A stretch of DNA of 64,000 nucleotides, taken from contig CANLBJ010000001.1 of assembly GCA_947488905.1 (NCBI GenBank), forward strand, positions 968,101 through 1,032,100, written 5' to 3'. The notes under the pieces were generated by a model that was not told where the DNA came from, searched no databases, and saw only the letters and a program-made list of their open reading frames with translations. The position numbers and the translations under genes are program-made. Position 1 is the stretch's first letter, and each line of letters begins with the position of its first letter. This DNA comes from Ulvibacter algarum. Lineage in GTDB: Bacteria > Bacteroidota > Bacteroidia > Flavobacteriales > Flavobacteriaceae. This document shows positions 1 to 8,253 of this stretch, one piece after another.

Positions 1-113
1 CAAGGTGTTCCATCTGGTCTCCCCTTGCAGTTTAGTCCCCCACCATTAATAGTTTGTAATTCTTTTTTACTCATTTCTTGAGCTCCGTTTAATTTTAAGA
101 TGTTTTTTAACAT
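1..113 (-). CDS. Double-glycine-leader peptide, partial (cut by window start)
   Basis: The reading frame starts at 113 and is still open at base 1, giving 37 codons. Residues 1-25 are identical to the leader of the peptide at 264-455 (MLKNILKLNG at the N-terminus, then QEMSKKELQTINGG), a bacteriocin/ComC-type double-glycine leader cleaved after GG by a C39 peptidase. The mature part starts GLNCKGRPDGTP and differs completely from that of the neighbouring peptide. It lies downstream of the VKOR-fusion gene on the same strand. A secreted, possibly disulfide-bonded, peptide is inferred. The processing transporter is not in view and the C-terminus is missing. Confidence 0.75.
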   Translation of the reverse strand, partial: MLKNILKLNGAQEMSKKELQTINGGGLNCKGRPDGTP

Positions 114-158
114 GATATAAATATTTAAAAATTTGTGTTTTCAAGATCATTTAGAGAC
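37..158 (-). repeat. 122-bp perfect direct repeat, copy A (GG-leader cassette)
   Basis: Bases 37-158 are identical to 379-500 at an offset of 342, by direct base comparison. The repeat covers about 45 bp of 5' untranslated sequence plus the coding sequence for the leader up to the GG cleavage site. It ends almost exactly where the mature peptides diverge. This suggests duplication or gene conversion of a leader cassette. Confidence 0.95.
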
Positions 159-263
159 GGTCTTAGTGTCTGCCTTATTTTGTAACAATCTTGAGACAGT
201 TAAGGCTGAAGGCCTTGCTGTTCAAGTTTATTAAATAGGGATGTTTTAATTATGATTAATATG

Positions 264-455
264 TTACAACTTTATATTGTTGCTATTGTCAAGGCAACCC
301 CAACATTGATCAACTTCATTATAAACAGTTTGACATCCTTCTGTTGCACCTACACATATTAATACAGATGCCCAAACACCCCCACCATTAATAGTTTGTA
401 ATTCTTTTTTACTCATTTCTTGAGCTCCGTTTAATTTTAAGATGTTTTTTAACAT
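264..455 (-). CDS. Double-glycine-leader, cysteine-containing secreted peptide (63 aa)
   Basis: A 63-residue peptide precursor. The leader (MLKNILKLNGAQEMSKK then ELQTINGG) has the acidic/hydrophobic pattern and GG site of bacteriocin-type precursors exported by C39-peptidase ABC transporters. The mature part of about 38 residues has four cysteines (LICV, EGCQ, QCWGC), enough for two disulfides. It is co-directional with and downstream of the 539-aa VKOR/thioredoxin fusion at 539-2158, which fits oxidative folding of the product. Leader and 5' region are duplicated in the neighbouring gene. Activity (bacteriocin, signal or other) cannot be told from sequence. Confidence 0.8.
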   Translation of the reverse strand: MLKNILKLNGAQEMSKKELQTINGGGVWASVLICVGATEGCQTVYNEVDQCWGCLDNSNNIKL

Positions 456-500
456 GATATAAATATTTAAAAATTTGTGTTTTCAAGATCATTTAGAGAC
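379..500 (-). repeat. 122-bp perfect direct repeat, copy B (GG-leader cassette)
   Basis: This is the second copy of the cassette described for 37-158, identical at every base. It carries the start codon (455-453), the leader codons of the 63-aa peptide and its upstream region. Outside the repeat the two loci share little (for example GTCTTGAG against GTCTTAG just upstream). Confidence 0.95.
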
Positions 501-538
501 AGTCTTGAGTTCTGTCTTTCTTCCGCGAAAAAGTGTTT

Positions 539-2158
539 TTATGAAGCTATTCTTGCTTCGTGATTTGTTATACTATTTTTTTTATTTTCAATAAGCTCTT
601 CTACAAAGTAGAGTAGCTCATCTCTCTTGTATTGTTTAGGAAAAGCATAAACACCTACATAAAAAGCTGGAGTAAAATTGACTTTATTGTCTATACACCA
701 CTTCATTTGTGCATCCATCACTTCGTCAAATTTTTTATTAGTTTTAATTTCTGTTTGCTGTATCCAATCTTTTATTGAGGCTGTTGGACTATATAAATGA
801 TGCAGTAATTGTAATGTAGCTTCCTGCCCTTCTGTGTGATATGTATGTAATAGCTGCGATACTATTTTATATAATTCTTGTTCTGGTGCTGCAGTGTCTA
901 CCATAAAGCGTAGGTTAATCTTTATAGTAGCATTGCCTTGTTTTAATATTTTTGTAATAGCTGCGTGAGCATCTTTACAGTAAAAGCATAAAGGGCTTGT
1001 GACTAAGGTTAATTCTAGAGGGGCGTTTTTGTTTCCGAGTACTATTTCATTATTTATTTTTTTTAATTCATTTAAAGTGTCTCCTTTTAAAAGCAAAGTA
1101 TTAAATACATTAAAATCTCTTTTTAATTTTGTGTTTTCTACATTTTGAGCAGTGAGTGTCTTGTTAGCTTTTATTATAGGTTTTATAGCAACCCAGATAA
1201 TAATTATTGTAGTTAGTGCAATTGCTGTAACTATTAGTGGAGTAACGGTGATGCTTATTTCTGAAATATTCTCGAATGTAAAAACGCCAATAACCTGTAA
1301 AAGCAGCACGCCAGAAACACCCAAACATAGCGGGCACCATTTTTTAATGACCATTGCTTGGTAGTAGATTGCGTAAAAAACTATTGGTATACTAGCTAAA
1401 GACAACACTACAATTAAACCAAGATTATCTAAACCTTTAAAAGCAAACGACAATAAAATGAATACATAGCTAGAAAAAGTTACTAAGCTTAGATCACTCA
1501 ATTTAAAGAGCCCAAAAAGTGTAGCTCCTTTAGATTGGAGTACAGCATCACAACTAGTTTTATCGCTCAAATTGCAAAACTTATTTGTAGCACTAGACTG
1601 CATACCTAAATCTTGCTTGATTAAAAGCACGCTAAAAATTAAGCCAATAACACTCAGAGTTAAGTGCCAAGAGGCAAAAAGAGATGACTCATTAAAAAAC
1701 CAAGCCATTACGGCTATTGCCATAAAAATAGAAACATAAGGTATTGCCTTTGATAGAATAGTGTCTTTTGTCTCAAAAACATTCTCATCTTTTTCAATGG
1801 CAATGATGATACCGTTCCATTGTTTAATAAAATCAATAGGGCTTAGGTCTTTTGATTTTCCTTTTTGCCCTTCAATTTTTAATTTGCTTTTAGATTGTTG
1901 AACAAAAACAACAGCTTCGCCATTGTCAGATTTTGTAACTGCAATAAATTGTTCAGGAAGTTGACTAAGCAATTCTTGAGAAGGTGTAAGTCTAACTGCT
2001 ACATTAGGAATATTGAAGTGTTCTAATACTCCCGTTATGGCGTGTAAGCTAGGGTAAGAAGGATGACTTGTAAGTTGTAGTTCTAACTCTTCTTGATTAA
2101 TACTAATGTTGTTTTTTACAAGTAGCTTTTTTAGTATAAGGTATAAATTGTCTTTCAT
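539..2158 (-). CDS. C39-like / vitamin K epoxide reductase / thioredoxin-fold fusion membrane protein
   Basis: A 539-aa protein with three parts. Residues 1 to about 125 resemble a C39 bacteriocin-processing peptidase domain (HPSYPSLHAI, then FIAVTK), but there is no cysteine before C195, so this domain cannot be an active cysteine protease. Residues about 138-325 are a multi-helix VKOR domain with loop cysteines C195 and C203 and the active-site CPLC at 275-278. Residues about 370-530 are a DsbA/thioredoxin-like domain with CFYC at 391-394. VKOR-Trx fusions make disulfides in exported proteins. The gene sits directly upstream of two cysteine-containing GG-leader peptides, so it is likely their oxidative folding factor, with the dead C39 domain perhaps binding the leader (inference). 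Confidence 0.85.
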   Translation of the reverse strand: MKDNLYLILKKLLVKNNISINQEELELQLTSHPSYPSLHAITGVLEHFNIPNVAVRLTPSQELLSQLPEQFIAVTKSDNGEAVVFVQQSKSKLKIEGQKGKSKDLSPIDFIKQWNGIIIAIEKDENVFETKDTILSKAIPYVSIFMAIAVMAWFFNESSLFASWHLTLSVIGLIFSVLLIKQDLGMQSSATNKFCNLSDKTSCDAVLQSKGATLFGLFKLSDLSLVTFSSYVFILLSFAFKGLDNLGLIVVLSLASIPIVFYAIYYQAMVIKKWCPLCLGVSGVLLLQVIGVFTFENISEISITVTPLIVTAIALTTIIIIWVAIKPIIKANKTLTAQNVENTKLKRDFNVFNTLLLKGDTLNELKKINNEIVLGNKNAPLELTLVTSPLCFYCKDAHAAITKILKQGNATIKINLRFMVDTAAPEQELYKIVSQLLHTYHTEGQEATLQLLHHLYSPTASIKDWIQQTEIKTNKKFDEVMDAQMKWCIDNKVNFTPAFYVGVYAFPKQYKRDELLYFVEELIENKKNSITNHEARIAS

Positions 2159-2287
2159 TGCCTTGTGTTTTTGTGGGAGAAACTCTAATTATACCCTAAA
2201 GGTGCAGCGTTTTTAGAGTAGATACAAGGCAGAATGTATAGTCGTAGTGTTCTAATTCATATTCGATAGATATTTAAGTATTGTCCA

Positions 2288-2323
2288 TAAAAAAGCCCGT
2301 TTCAATCTTGATTGAAACGGGCT
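2288..2323 (-). terminator. Rho-independent terminator of the 2344-3084 gene
   Basis: A perfect 13-bp stem (AGCCCGTTTCAAT at 2294-2306 with its complement at 2311-2323) and a 4-nt loop. On the minus strand it is followed by a T-run (complement of AAAAAA at 2288-2293), 20 bp past the stop codon of the lipoprotein gene. Confidence 0.9.
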
Positions 2324-2343
2324 AATAAGTAATGATGGTAAAT

Positions 2344-3084
2344 TTATAAATCTAAGAAATCTGTAAAGTCTATATTAGAATATTCTGCGTAACCGCAATT
2401 TGGGTTAAGAAAGCCTCTATATGGTCTAGCGATGACTATGTTATTATTATTGTTCACATAATTTAAATTTACATTTGGGTAAATGTTTGTTGTGTTTGGG
2501 TCATTTGACGGTTCATTTCCTTGCAGTAGCTTAACACCTTGATTATTGTTTGCATTAGTTATTGGGTGTCCAGTAGAAGTTAATTCATTACTTGTAAAAA
2601 AGTTTAAACCACGGGGAAAATATAATTCTACACAATTGTCGTTAAGTATATATTTTAAAAATTTTTGCTCTTCAGACATAGATCCTGGAGGTGTTATTGG
2701 AGGTGGGTTGGGTCTCGTTTCTCCGTATTCAGGATGCCCATTTCCAATGTAGATAGTGAGTTGGGTGTAAAAACTATGGTAGAAATCAGACTCTTCATTA
2801 TTAAATAAGTTGATTAATGTTAATGAATTTTTGCCATTTTGTAGTTTCCCTTGAACCTCAGATCTAGCAGCAGTATTATCTTTTAAAACCTTCGAAGCTA
2901 GAAACGCTGTCCATCTAAGATTGATCTCAAGAATTTCTTGATTGGTGTATTCAGGTATTGGGTCATTTGCTCTATCAATGGTCGTTGCTTTAAAGTCGGC
3001 ATTCAACTCTAATTGTATTTCCTCTTTTTGACAAGAACTTAGGCAAATAACAATAGTAAATAATAATAGGATTGTTTTTTTCAT
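2344..3084 (-). CDS. Predicted lipoprotein of unknown function (246 aa)
   Basis: The N-terminus MKKTILLLFTIVICLSSC is a lipoprotein signal peptide with a lipobox ending at C18, followed by a charged segment, so the mature protein should be membrane-anchored. I recognise no domain in the rest. It has a proline/asparagine-rich middle (RPNPPPITPPG) and an asparagine-rich stretch near the C-terminus (NYVNNNNNIV). It is monocistronic: there is a strong terminator immediately downstream, and the two-component genes upstream are separated by about 115 bp. No function is proposed. Confidence 0.7.
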   Translation of the reverse strand: MKKTILLLFTIVICLSSCQKEEIQLELNADFKATTIDRANDPIPEYTNQEILEINLRWTAFLASKVLKDNTAARSEVQGKLQNGKNSLTLINLFNNEESDFYHSFYTQLTIYIGNGHPEYGETRPNPPPITPPGSMSEEQKFLKYILNDNCVELYFPRGLNFFTSNELTSTGHPITNANNNQGVKLLQGNEPSNDPNTTNIYPNVNLNYVNNNNNIVIARPYRGFLNPNCGYAEYSNIDFTDFLDL

Positions 3085-3200
3085 AATAGGTTTGTGTAAT
3101 TTTTGACCAAAATATAAATTATATACTTAATTTAATAAGTAATTGTATAATCGCACATGTTTGGTTCAAATACGTTTGATAAAGATTCAAATGCGTATTT

Positions 3201-3944
3201 TTAATTAAAAACCTTTTCTAAGGTATAATCTTTCCTTCTACTAGAAACAGGAACTTTGTATTCTCCATTAAGAATTAATATTCCAGATTTATTATATTTT
3301 AAAACGTGACTCTTATTTATAATATAAGATTGGTGACAGCGAATAAATACTTGTGGTGAAAGTATTTCTTCAATCAGTTTTAATGGTTTTGATATGAGTA
3401 TTTTTTCGTTTTTGAGTGTGTAAAAAGTAGTATAATTACCATCAGATTTACAGTAGATTATATCTTTTTCGTAAACGACATAAACTGTGTCTGAAGTTTT
3501 TAAGATTACTCTTTTTTCTTTAACACCTTCAAAAAAATCTTGAGAAACCTCAATAAGTTTTTCAATATTAGGGTTTTTCTCGGTTAACTTTATAGCTTTT
3601 TCTATTGCCTCAATAAATTCATCTTCGTCAATAGGTTTTAAAATATAATCAAGAGCACCAACCTTGATTGCTTTGATAGCATTATTGTCAAAACCAGTTA
3701 TAAAAATAACATTTATATTTTTGTTATTTACAGCAGATAATATATCAAAACCGGTACCATCTCCTAGGTGTACATCAAGTAACACCAAATCAGGTTGAGT
3801 TTCATTTATTAACTTAATGCCGCTAACAACACTATCTGCTGTGCCTATTATTTCAAGTTTATTAACAAATAAATTTGAAGCCAGGTCTTTGATATGACTT
3901 CTTACATAGGGTTCATCGTCAATAATAATGGTTTTAATTTTCAT
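3201..3944 (-). CDS. LytTR-family response regulator
   Basis: A 247-aa response regulator. The N-terminal receiver domain shows the acidic pair (IIIDDEPYV), the phospho-acceptor aspartate in LVLLDVHLGDG, the conserved threonine/serine region (VIFITGFD) and the lysine in YILKPID. The C-terminal domain is LytTR-type (IIYCKSDGNYTTFYT; FIRCHQSYIINKSHV), which binds DNA through a beta fold rather than HTH. Its start overlaps the 3' end of the histidine kinase gene by 11 bp, so the two are translationally coupled and are very probably cognate partners. Target genes are unknown. Confidence 0.93.
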   Translation of the reverse strand: MKIKTIIIDDEPYVRSHIKDLASNLFVNKLEIIGTADSVVSGIKLINETQPDLVLLDVHLGDGTGFDILSAVNNKNINVIFITGFDNNAIKAIKVGALDYILKPIDEDEFIEAIEKAIKLTEKNPNIEKLIEVSQDFFEGVKEKRVILKTSDTVYVVYEKDIIYCKSDGNYTTFYTLKNEKILISKPLKLIEEILSPQVFIRCHQSYIINKSHVLKYNKSGILILNGEYKVPVSSRRKDYTLEKVFN

Positions 3945-5790
3945 CTGTATGTTTATAGGGGATTGCTAAAGTAACAATAGTTCCGGTTTCATTAGATATT
4001 TTCTTTTTGTCAATAATCAAAACTTCCTTTCTTGTTTCTTTTTTTAGATAATCTGTAATTAGCTTTGTTGATAATGACTCTTTAATTAAGTCGCTATTAG
4101 TTGTTATACCTGTGCCGTTATCACTTATTCTACAATATAATAAGTTTTTATTTAAAGTGAATTCAAGATGAATTTCACCTAAATAATTTAAGTTCATAAA
4201 ACCGTGTTCAATACTATTCTCAATAAATGGCTGTAATAACATAGGTGGTATAAAAATCAAATCTTCTTCATCCATGTTATTATAGTTAAAACTGTAATTG
4301 AATTTATCAGGAAAACGTAGTATTTGTAAATCCATGAATTTTTTAAGGGCTTCAATCTCTTTGTTGAATTGAACAAAATTATTAGTAGAGTTTTCAAGTA
4401 TCAGTCTTAATAACCTTGAGAATTTCAGAATATGTTTTTGAGCCTTTACAGGATCACTTTTTATAGAATTTTGTATTGAAGATAGCGTGTTAAAAGTAAA
4501 ATGAGGGTTCATTTGACTTCTTAAAAGCCTCTGTTGCATTTGTAGGGTTTGCTTATCAAATTTAAGTTTTTTATTTCTTGAATATGAAAATAGGCCCATA
4601 AGAAGTAAGAAAAGTGAACCAATAATAAAAAGCATATTATTTCTATCATTAAGACGTTTAACCTCGTTTTCTTGTCTTTCTATTAATAGTTGCTCTTCTT
4701 TTATTGAAGCCGCTTTTAAAGCAATCAATTCAGATTCAAATTTGTTTTTATATGTTATATTTTGATAGTTTAATAACTCACTAAGATGAGCTTCTATTTT
4801 TGATATAGGTTCATTATCTTTATATGCGAGACGCAATTCGTATAATAATATATTTCTATGAGTTTGATCACTCAGTCTTTCAATATTCTCTCCTCTAGCT
4901 GAATCTAGGTATTTAGAAGCAGTATCAAATAGTTTAAGCTCAATATAGGTCTCAGCAATATTTGAATAGCAATTGGCAAGTAATGATTGTTTATTATATT
5001 GAGGTAATAGTTTTATATTTAATAATGTTTTTTTGTAATTTTCTAAAGCTTCATAGAATTTTTGTTTTTTAAATAGTAAAACTCCATTTGCATTATAAAC
5101 CTGTCTTTTTAAATCTAAAGTCAAAAGAGAATCATTCGCAATTAAAAATTCTATTACTTTTTCTGCTTCAGTATTACGTCCTAAGCCCTTTAATAATTCA
5201 CTTTGAGCGAGTAACTCTTGAGAAGTATTTGAGTCAAACTCCCAATTTTGAATAATAAATACCCTCTGTTTATTTGCTTCTAAAGCTTTTTCATATTTTC
5301 CAATTGATTTGTAGTATTCCTCAGAGAAATAATAGTAGTAACTAGTGTTTTTGGTAAAAGACGTAGTGTCAATTCTTTTTTTGAATGAATCAGCAATGGT
5401 TTTTGCATCTCCATATTTGCCTGAGGCCATTAAATTGGCAAAAGCATTATAAAAATAAAAACGATCATAATCCGTTTTTATAGTGTCACCTACATAATCT
5501 GTTGTTCTAGTAAAATAGAGTGCGGTGCTATCTAGTTGCCCTTTTGTTTTATATAAATCACCTAAAAAATAATCGTTAATTTGTTTAAGTGAATCTGAAA
5601 CTAGAGGATTTTCAGTAATTAATGCATCTGCAATTTTTATGTTCTTGAAAGACCGTTCTTGTAAAACACTATCTTTTTTTTGTAGATTAATGATCTTAGT
5701 TTCAATTTTATGTAAGTCTTCTTTTCTAGTACACCCAATAAAAGAAACGATAAAAATTATAATGAGGAGAAGCGGTTTGAGCATTCCCAA
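3934..5790 (-). CDS. LytS-like (His_kinase family) sensor histidine kinase with lipoprotein signal and TPR-like sensor region
   Basis: A 618-aa kinase. Residues 1-20 form a lipoprotein-type signal (IIFIVSFIGC, lipobox C20). Residues about 50-350 are helical repeats of the tetratricopeptide type, predicted outside the cytoplasm. One transmembrane segment lies at about 386-403, preceded by a coiled-coil-like charged stretch. The kinase core has the phospho-acceptor H430 in QMNPHFTFNTLSS, typical of the LytS/YehU class, and an ATP-binding DNGTGI motif. It precedes and overlaps the LytTR regulator gene. The combination of a lipobox with an internal TM helix is unusual: the N-terminus could be lipid-anchored in the periplasm. 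Ligand unknown. Confidence 0.9.
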   Translation of the reverse strand: MGMLKPLLLIIIFIVSFIGCTRKEDLHKIETKIINLQKKDSVLQERSFKNIKIADALITENPLVSDSLKQINDYFLGDLYKTKGQLDSTALYFTRTTDYVGDTIKTDYDRFYFYNAFANLMASGKYGDAKTIADSFKKRIDTTSFTKNTSYYYYFSEEYYKSIGKYEKALEANKQRVFIIQNWEFDSNTSQELLAQSELLKGLGRNTEAEKVIEFLIANDSLLTLDLKRQVYNANGVLLFKKQKFYEALENYKKTLLNIKLLPQYNKQSLLANCYSNIAETYIELKLFDTASKYLDSARGENIERLSDQTHRNILLYELRLAYKDNEPISKIEAHLSELLNYQNITYKNKFESELIALKAASIKEEQLLIERQENEVKRLNDRNNMLFIIGSLFLLLMGLFSYSRNKKLKFDKQTLQMQQRLLRSQMNPHFTFNTLSSIQNSIKSDPVKAQKHILKFSRLLRLILENSTNNFVQFNKEIEALKKFMDLQILRFPDKFNYSFNYNNMDEEDLIFIPPMLLQPFIENSIEHGFMNLNYLGEIHLEFTLNKNLLYCRISDNGTGITTNSDLIKESLSTKLITDYLKKETRKEVLIIDKKKISNETGTIVTLAIPYKHTDEN

Positions 5791-5834
5791 ACATACAAAA
5801 ATTAGTCTATATTTTATTTGAAATTTAAATACTG

Positions 5835-5865
5835 TTTACTGCTTAAATGGGAACAAGTATCTTTG
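5835..5865 (+). promoter_or_regulatory. Bacteroidota-type promoter for the nuclease gene
   Basis: TATCTTTG at 5858-5865 matches the TAnnTTTG -7 box. TTTA at 5835-5838 is a plausible -33 box with a 19-bp gap. The gene starts 11 bp after the -7 box, so the leader is very short. Confidence 0.6.
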
Positions 5866-5875
5866 TAAAAGAATT

Positions 5876-6694
5876 ATGATTATGAACAGAAAATACTTAT
5901 ACCCAATATTAGTAGCACTCGTTACTATTGGCCTTTACTACCTTAACGATTACGTTGATGAAAAAACAGAAGACTATCCGTCTATTAATAAAGAAGAGGT
6001 GGTTGGCGCTACAAATAAAGACTTCGGAAATATGCTTCCGTCAAGTAATGGTGAGATTGTAGAACACGCTTATTACACTTTAAGTTATAGAGAAGAGTAC
6101 GAGCAAGCAGAATGGGTAGCTTATGAGTTATTAGAAAAGCACTTAACAAAAGACCAACATAAGCGTCCTTATTTTATAGAAGACAGAGATGTAAAAACTA
6201 AATCTGCAGACTGGCGTAATTATAAAAAATCTGGCTATGATAGAGGTCATTTATGTCCAGCAGGAGATAGAAAATTCACCTACGATGCCTTTCATGAGAC
6301 TTTTTTAACAAGTAATATAAGTCCACAAAACCACGATTTTAATGCAGGTTTATGGAACAGTCTTGAGCAAAAAGTACGTTACTGGGCAGGGCGCTATGAT
6401 GACGTGTATGTAATTACAGGTGGTATTTTAAAAAACGGTTTAAAAACTATAGGGGATGAGCGAGTAGCTGTGCCAGAAGAGTTTTACAAAATAGTATTTG
6501 ATAAAAGAGGCGACGATTACAGGGCAATTGCTTTTATAATGCCTAATGGTAAAACCTCAGGTTCCTTTTACAATTACATGGTTTCTATAGATGATATTGA
6601 GCAAAAAACGGGAATTGACTTTTTTTCCGAATTGCCTGATACAATTGAAAATGAATTAGAACGCAATGATGATGTAAAAAGCTGGTGGAAGTAG
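5876..6694 (+). CDS. DNA/RNA non-specific endonuclease, membrane-anchored or secreted
   Basis: A 272-aa NucA/Serratia-type beta-beta-alpha-metal nuclease. Residues 8-24 are a hydrophobic signal or anchor. The catalytic motif DRGH is at 122-125 (H125 general base) and the metal-binding asparagine is N156 in the PQNxxxNxxxWxxLE pattern. Such enzymes cleave single- and double-stranded DNA and RNA, here outside the cytoplasm for nutrient scavenging or defence. The start at 5876 is followed two codons later by a second ATG at 5882, and either may be used. It stands alone between the divergent kinase gene and a gene-free stretch. Confidence 0.92.
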   Translation: MIMNRKYLYPILVALVTIGLYYLNDYVDEKTEDYPSINKEEVVGATNKDFGNMLPSSNGEIVEHAYYTLSYREEYEQAEWVAYELLEKHLTKDQHKRPYFIEDRDVKTKSADWRNYKKSGYDRGHLCPAGDRKFTYDAFHETFLTSNISPQNHDFNAGLWNSLEQKVRYWAGRYDDVYVITGGILKNGLKTIGDERVAVPEEFYKIVFDKRGDDYRAIAFIMPNGKTSGSFYNYMVSIDDIEQKTGIDFFSELPDTIENELERNDDVKSWWK

Positions 6695-6701
6695 GTTTTT
6701 G

Positions 6702-6735
6702 AAATCGAAATTGAAATCGAACTTGAAATTGATAA
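6702..6735 (+). repeat. GAAATCGAA-type dispersed repeat, copy 1
   Basis: A degenerate tandem of GAAATC/GAAATT units reading GAAATCGAACTTGAAATT in its core, immediately after the nuclease stop codon. A similar sequence lies inverted at 6966-6996 and a third at 28115-28150. Confidence 0.6.
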
Positions 6736-6828
6736 ACGAAAAATAATTCTCCCCCTAAGTTTTAACGTAAGGTTTTTAATCATCTATATTCCATAAGTGG
6801 GCATCGAGAACGGTCAATGCTCTATATT

Positions 6829-6876
6829 CTATGTATAATAATAATTCCCATTATCAAGCCTCGCAAATATAAAGAG
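6829..6876 (-). pseudogene. Fossil copy of the rodA 3' end
   Basis: On the minus strand this stretch encodes LFIFARLDNGNYYYT plus a stop, against LFIFVRLDSGNYYYT at the true rodA C-terminus. Bases 6834-6876 match 6999-7041 at 39 of 43 positions. Similarity stops abruptly on the upstream side, so only the last 15 codons remain. This is either the remnant of a second rodA or a local duplication scar. Confidence 0.7.
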
Positions 6877-6903
6877 TTGGGAATTTTAAACGTCTGCGCA
6901 TAG

Positions 6904-6931
6904 TTTTTTGTAAAGAAAAAATTACAAAAAA
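6904..6931. terminator. A/T-rich inverted repeat, possible terminator
   Basis: A perfect 10-bp inverted repeat, TTTTTTGTAA at 6904-6913 and its complement at 6922-6931, with an 8-nt loop. It has T-runs on both sides, so it could end transcription of the converging nuclease and rodA genes, though the stem is weak. Confidence 0.35.
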
Positions 6932-6965
6932 TAATGCTTGCCACCCCGCTTATGGATTTGAAAAT

Positions 6966-6996
6966 TCATTTTTCGATTTCAAGTTCGGTTTCATCA
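6966..6996 (-). repeat. GAAATCGAA-type dispersed repeat, copy 2 (inverted)
   Basis: On the minus strand this reads GAAACCGAACTTGAAATC, closely matching copy 1 at 6702-6735 but in the opposite orientation. It overlaps the rodA stop codon. With copy 1 it brackets the gene-free stretch. Confidence 0.6.
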
Positions 6997-8253
6997 AGTA
7001 TAATAATAATTCCCACTATCTAGCCTAACAAATATAAAGAGTAAAATAGTAAATCCCCATAACCCAGAGCCTCCATAACTAAAGAATGGCAACGGAATAC
7101 CCACAGTAGGAAAAATACCAGATACCATCCCGATATTCACAAAGAAGTGAAAGAAGAAAATGGCGGCGACACTGTAGCCGTAAACACGTGCAAATTGAGA
7201 CTTCTGCCGTTCTGCTAATACAAGTACTCTTATGATAAGTGTGATAAATAAAATAATCACAAGCATAGATCCTACAAAGCCCCATTCTTCACCTACGGTA
7301 CTAAATATATAGTCTGTATGTTGTTCGGGCACAAAGTTTCCTTTGGTTTGAGTTCCTTCTGTCCAACCTTTACCAAACCAGCCTCCACTACCAATTGCGA
7401 TTTCACTCTGGTTGGTGTTATAGCCTATTCCTTTTGCATCTACTTCTTTACCTAAAACAATATTAAAACGGTCGCGGTGTCTTTGTTCAAAGACATTGTT
7501 AAATATATAGCTCACAGAAAAAGCAAAGGCAATACAGGCAAAAACGATGGTAAAATATTTTAATTTATTAGGTCTCCGTTTCTTCTTCAGATTATAAAAA
7601 AAGAGTCCCAATCCTATTAGTAAAACAAATCCTGCAATCCAATATGCTCCAACAATTAAAGTCCCAACAAAGAGTGCCGCGGCAAAAAAGCCTAATAGTA
7701 AATACACGTAATGCATTCCCTCGCGATACAATGGGAAAACAAATGCTGCATAAATAAGTGCACTACCAGGATCTGGTTGCGGTACAATAAAAATAGCAGG
7801 TAAAGCAATTATTAAAAATGCACGTAGCTGGTCTTTAAAAAGCGACATGTTAGTTTGTATATCACTCACGTATTTAGCCACAGCAAGTGCTGCTGCAGCT
7901 TTAGCAAACTCACTGGGTTGTATGCTTACTGGTCCAAAAACATACCAAGATGTGGCTCCGTTTATACTTTTTCCAAAAACAAATAGGCCTAATAGGGAGA
8001 TCAACGAAACAATGTAGATAATACTCCCAAACCGTTCATAAAACTTGACATCTATGGCTAGAATAAATACAATGAGTACAATACTTAAAACAATCCACAT
8101 TAATTGTTTTGTGTAGATATTTCCTAAGTCAAAAAAGCTATCTACATTATCTACGTAAGAGGCAGAATAAATATTTAACCATCCAATAGTTACCAATGCT
8201 AAAAATAGCAAAATGATAATCCAATCAAAACGTGATGTGCGTTCGTTAGCCAT
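6994..8253 (-). CDS. rodA: Rod-shape-determining peptidoglycan glycosyltransferase RodA
   Basis: A 419-aa SEDS-family protein (FtsW/RodA/SpoVE). It has about ten transmembrane segments and characteristic signatures (NGATSWYVFGPVSIQPSEFAK; FVPEQHTDYIFS; the C-terminal PFFSYGGSG loop). SEDS proteins polymerise lipid II glycan strands in the inner membrane together with a class B PBP. It is the last gene of the mreB-mreC-mreD-mrdA-rodA cluster, and its start overlaps the stop of the PBP2 gene by one base. The C-terminal tail is partly duplicated downstream at 6829-6876. RodA rather than FtsW is indicated by the mre/PBP2 context. Confidence 0.95.
   Translation of the reverse strand: MANERTSRFDWIIILLFLALVTIGWLNIYSASYVDNVDSFFDLGNIYTKQLMWIVLSIVLIVFILAIDVKFYERFGSIIYIVSLISLLGLFVFGKSINGATSWYVFGPVSIQPSEFAKAAAALAVAKYVSDIQTNMSLFKDQLRAFLIIALPAIFIVPQPDPGSALIYAAFVFPLYREGMHYVYLLLGFFAAALFVGTLIVGAYWIAGFVLLIGLGLFFYNLKKKRRPNKLKYFTIVFACIAFAFSVSYIFNNVFEQRHRDRFNIVLGKEVDAKGIGYNTNQSEIAIGSGGWFGKGWTEGTQTKGNFVPEQHTDYIFSTVGEEWGFVGSMLVIILFITLIIRVLVLAERQKSQFARVYGYSVAAIFFFHFFVNIGMVSGIFPTVGIPLPFFSYGGSGLWGFTILLFIFVRLDSGNYYYT

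Larger units (their letters stand above)
6695..6993. other. Gene-free stretch between nuclease and rodA with nested repeats
   Basis: About 300 bp without a convincing gene. It holds a GAAATCGAA-type repeat at each end in opposite orientation, a diverged copy of the rodA 3' end in the middle, and a perfect 10-bp A/T inverted repeat. Together these look like the remains of a small non-autonomous element or a recombination scar. Confidence 0.6.

Noticed and set aside
1152..1364. Plus-strand frame of 70 codons inside the VKOR-fusion gene
   Set aside because: It is antisense to a well-supported membrane domain; its hydrophobic character is a mirror of the TM codons.
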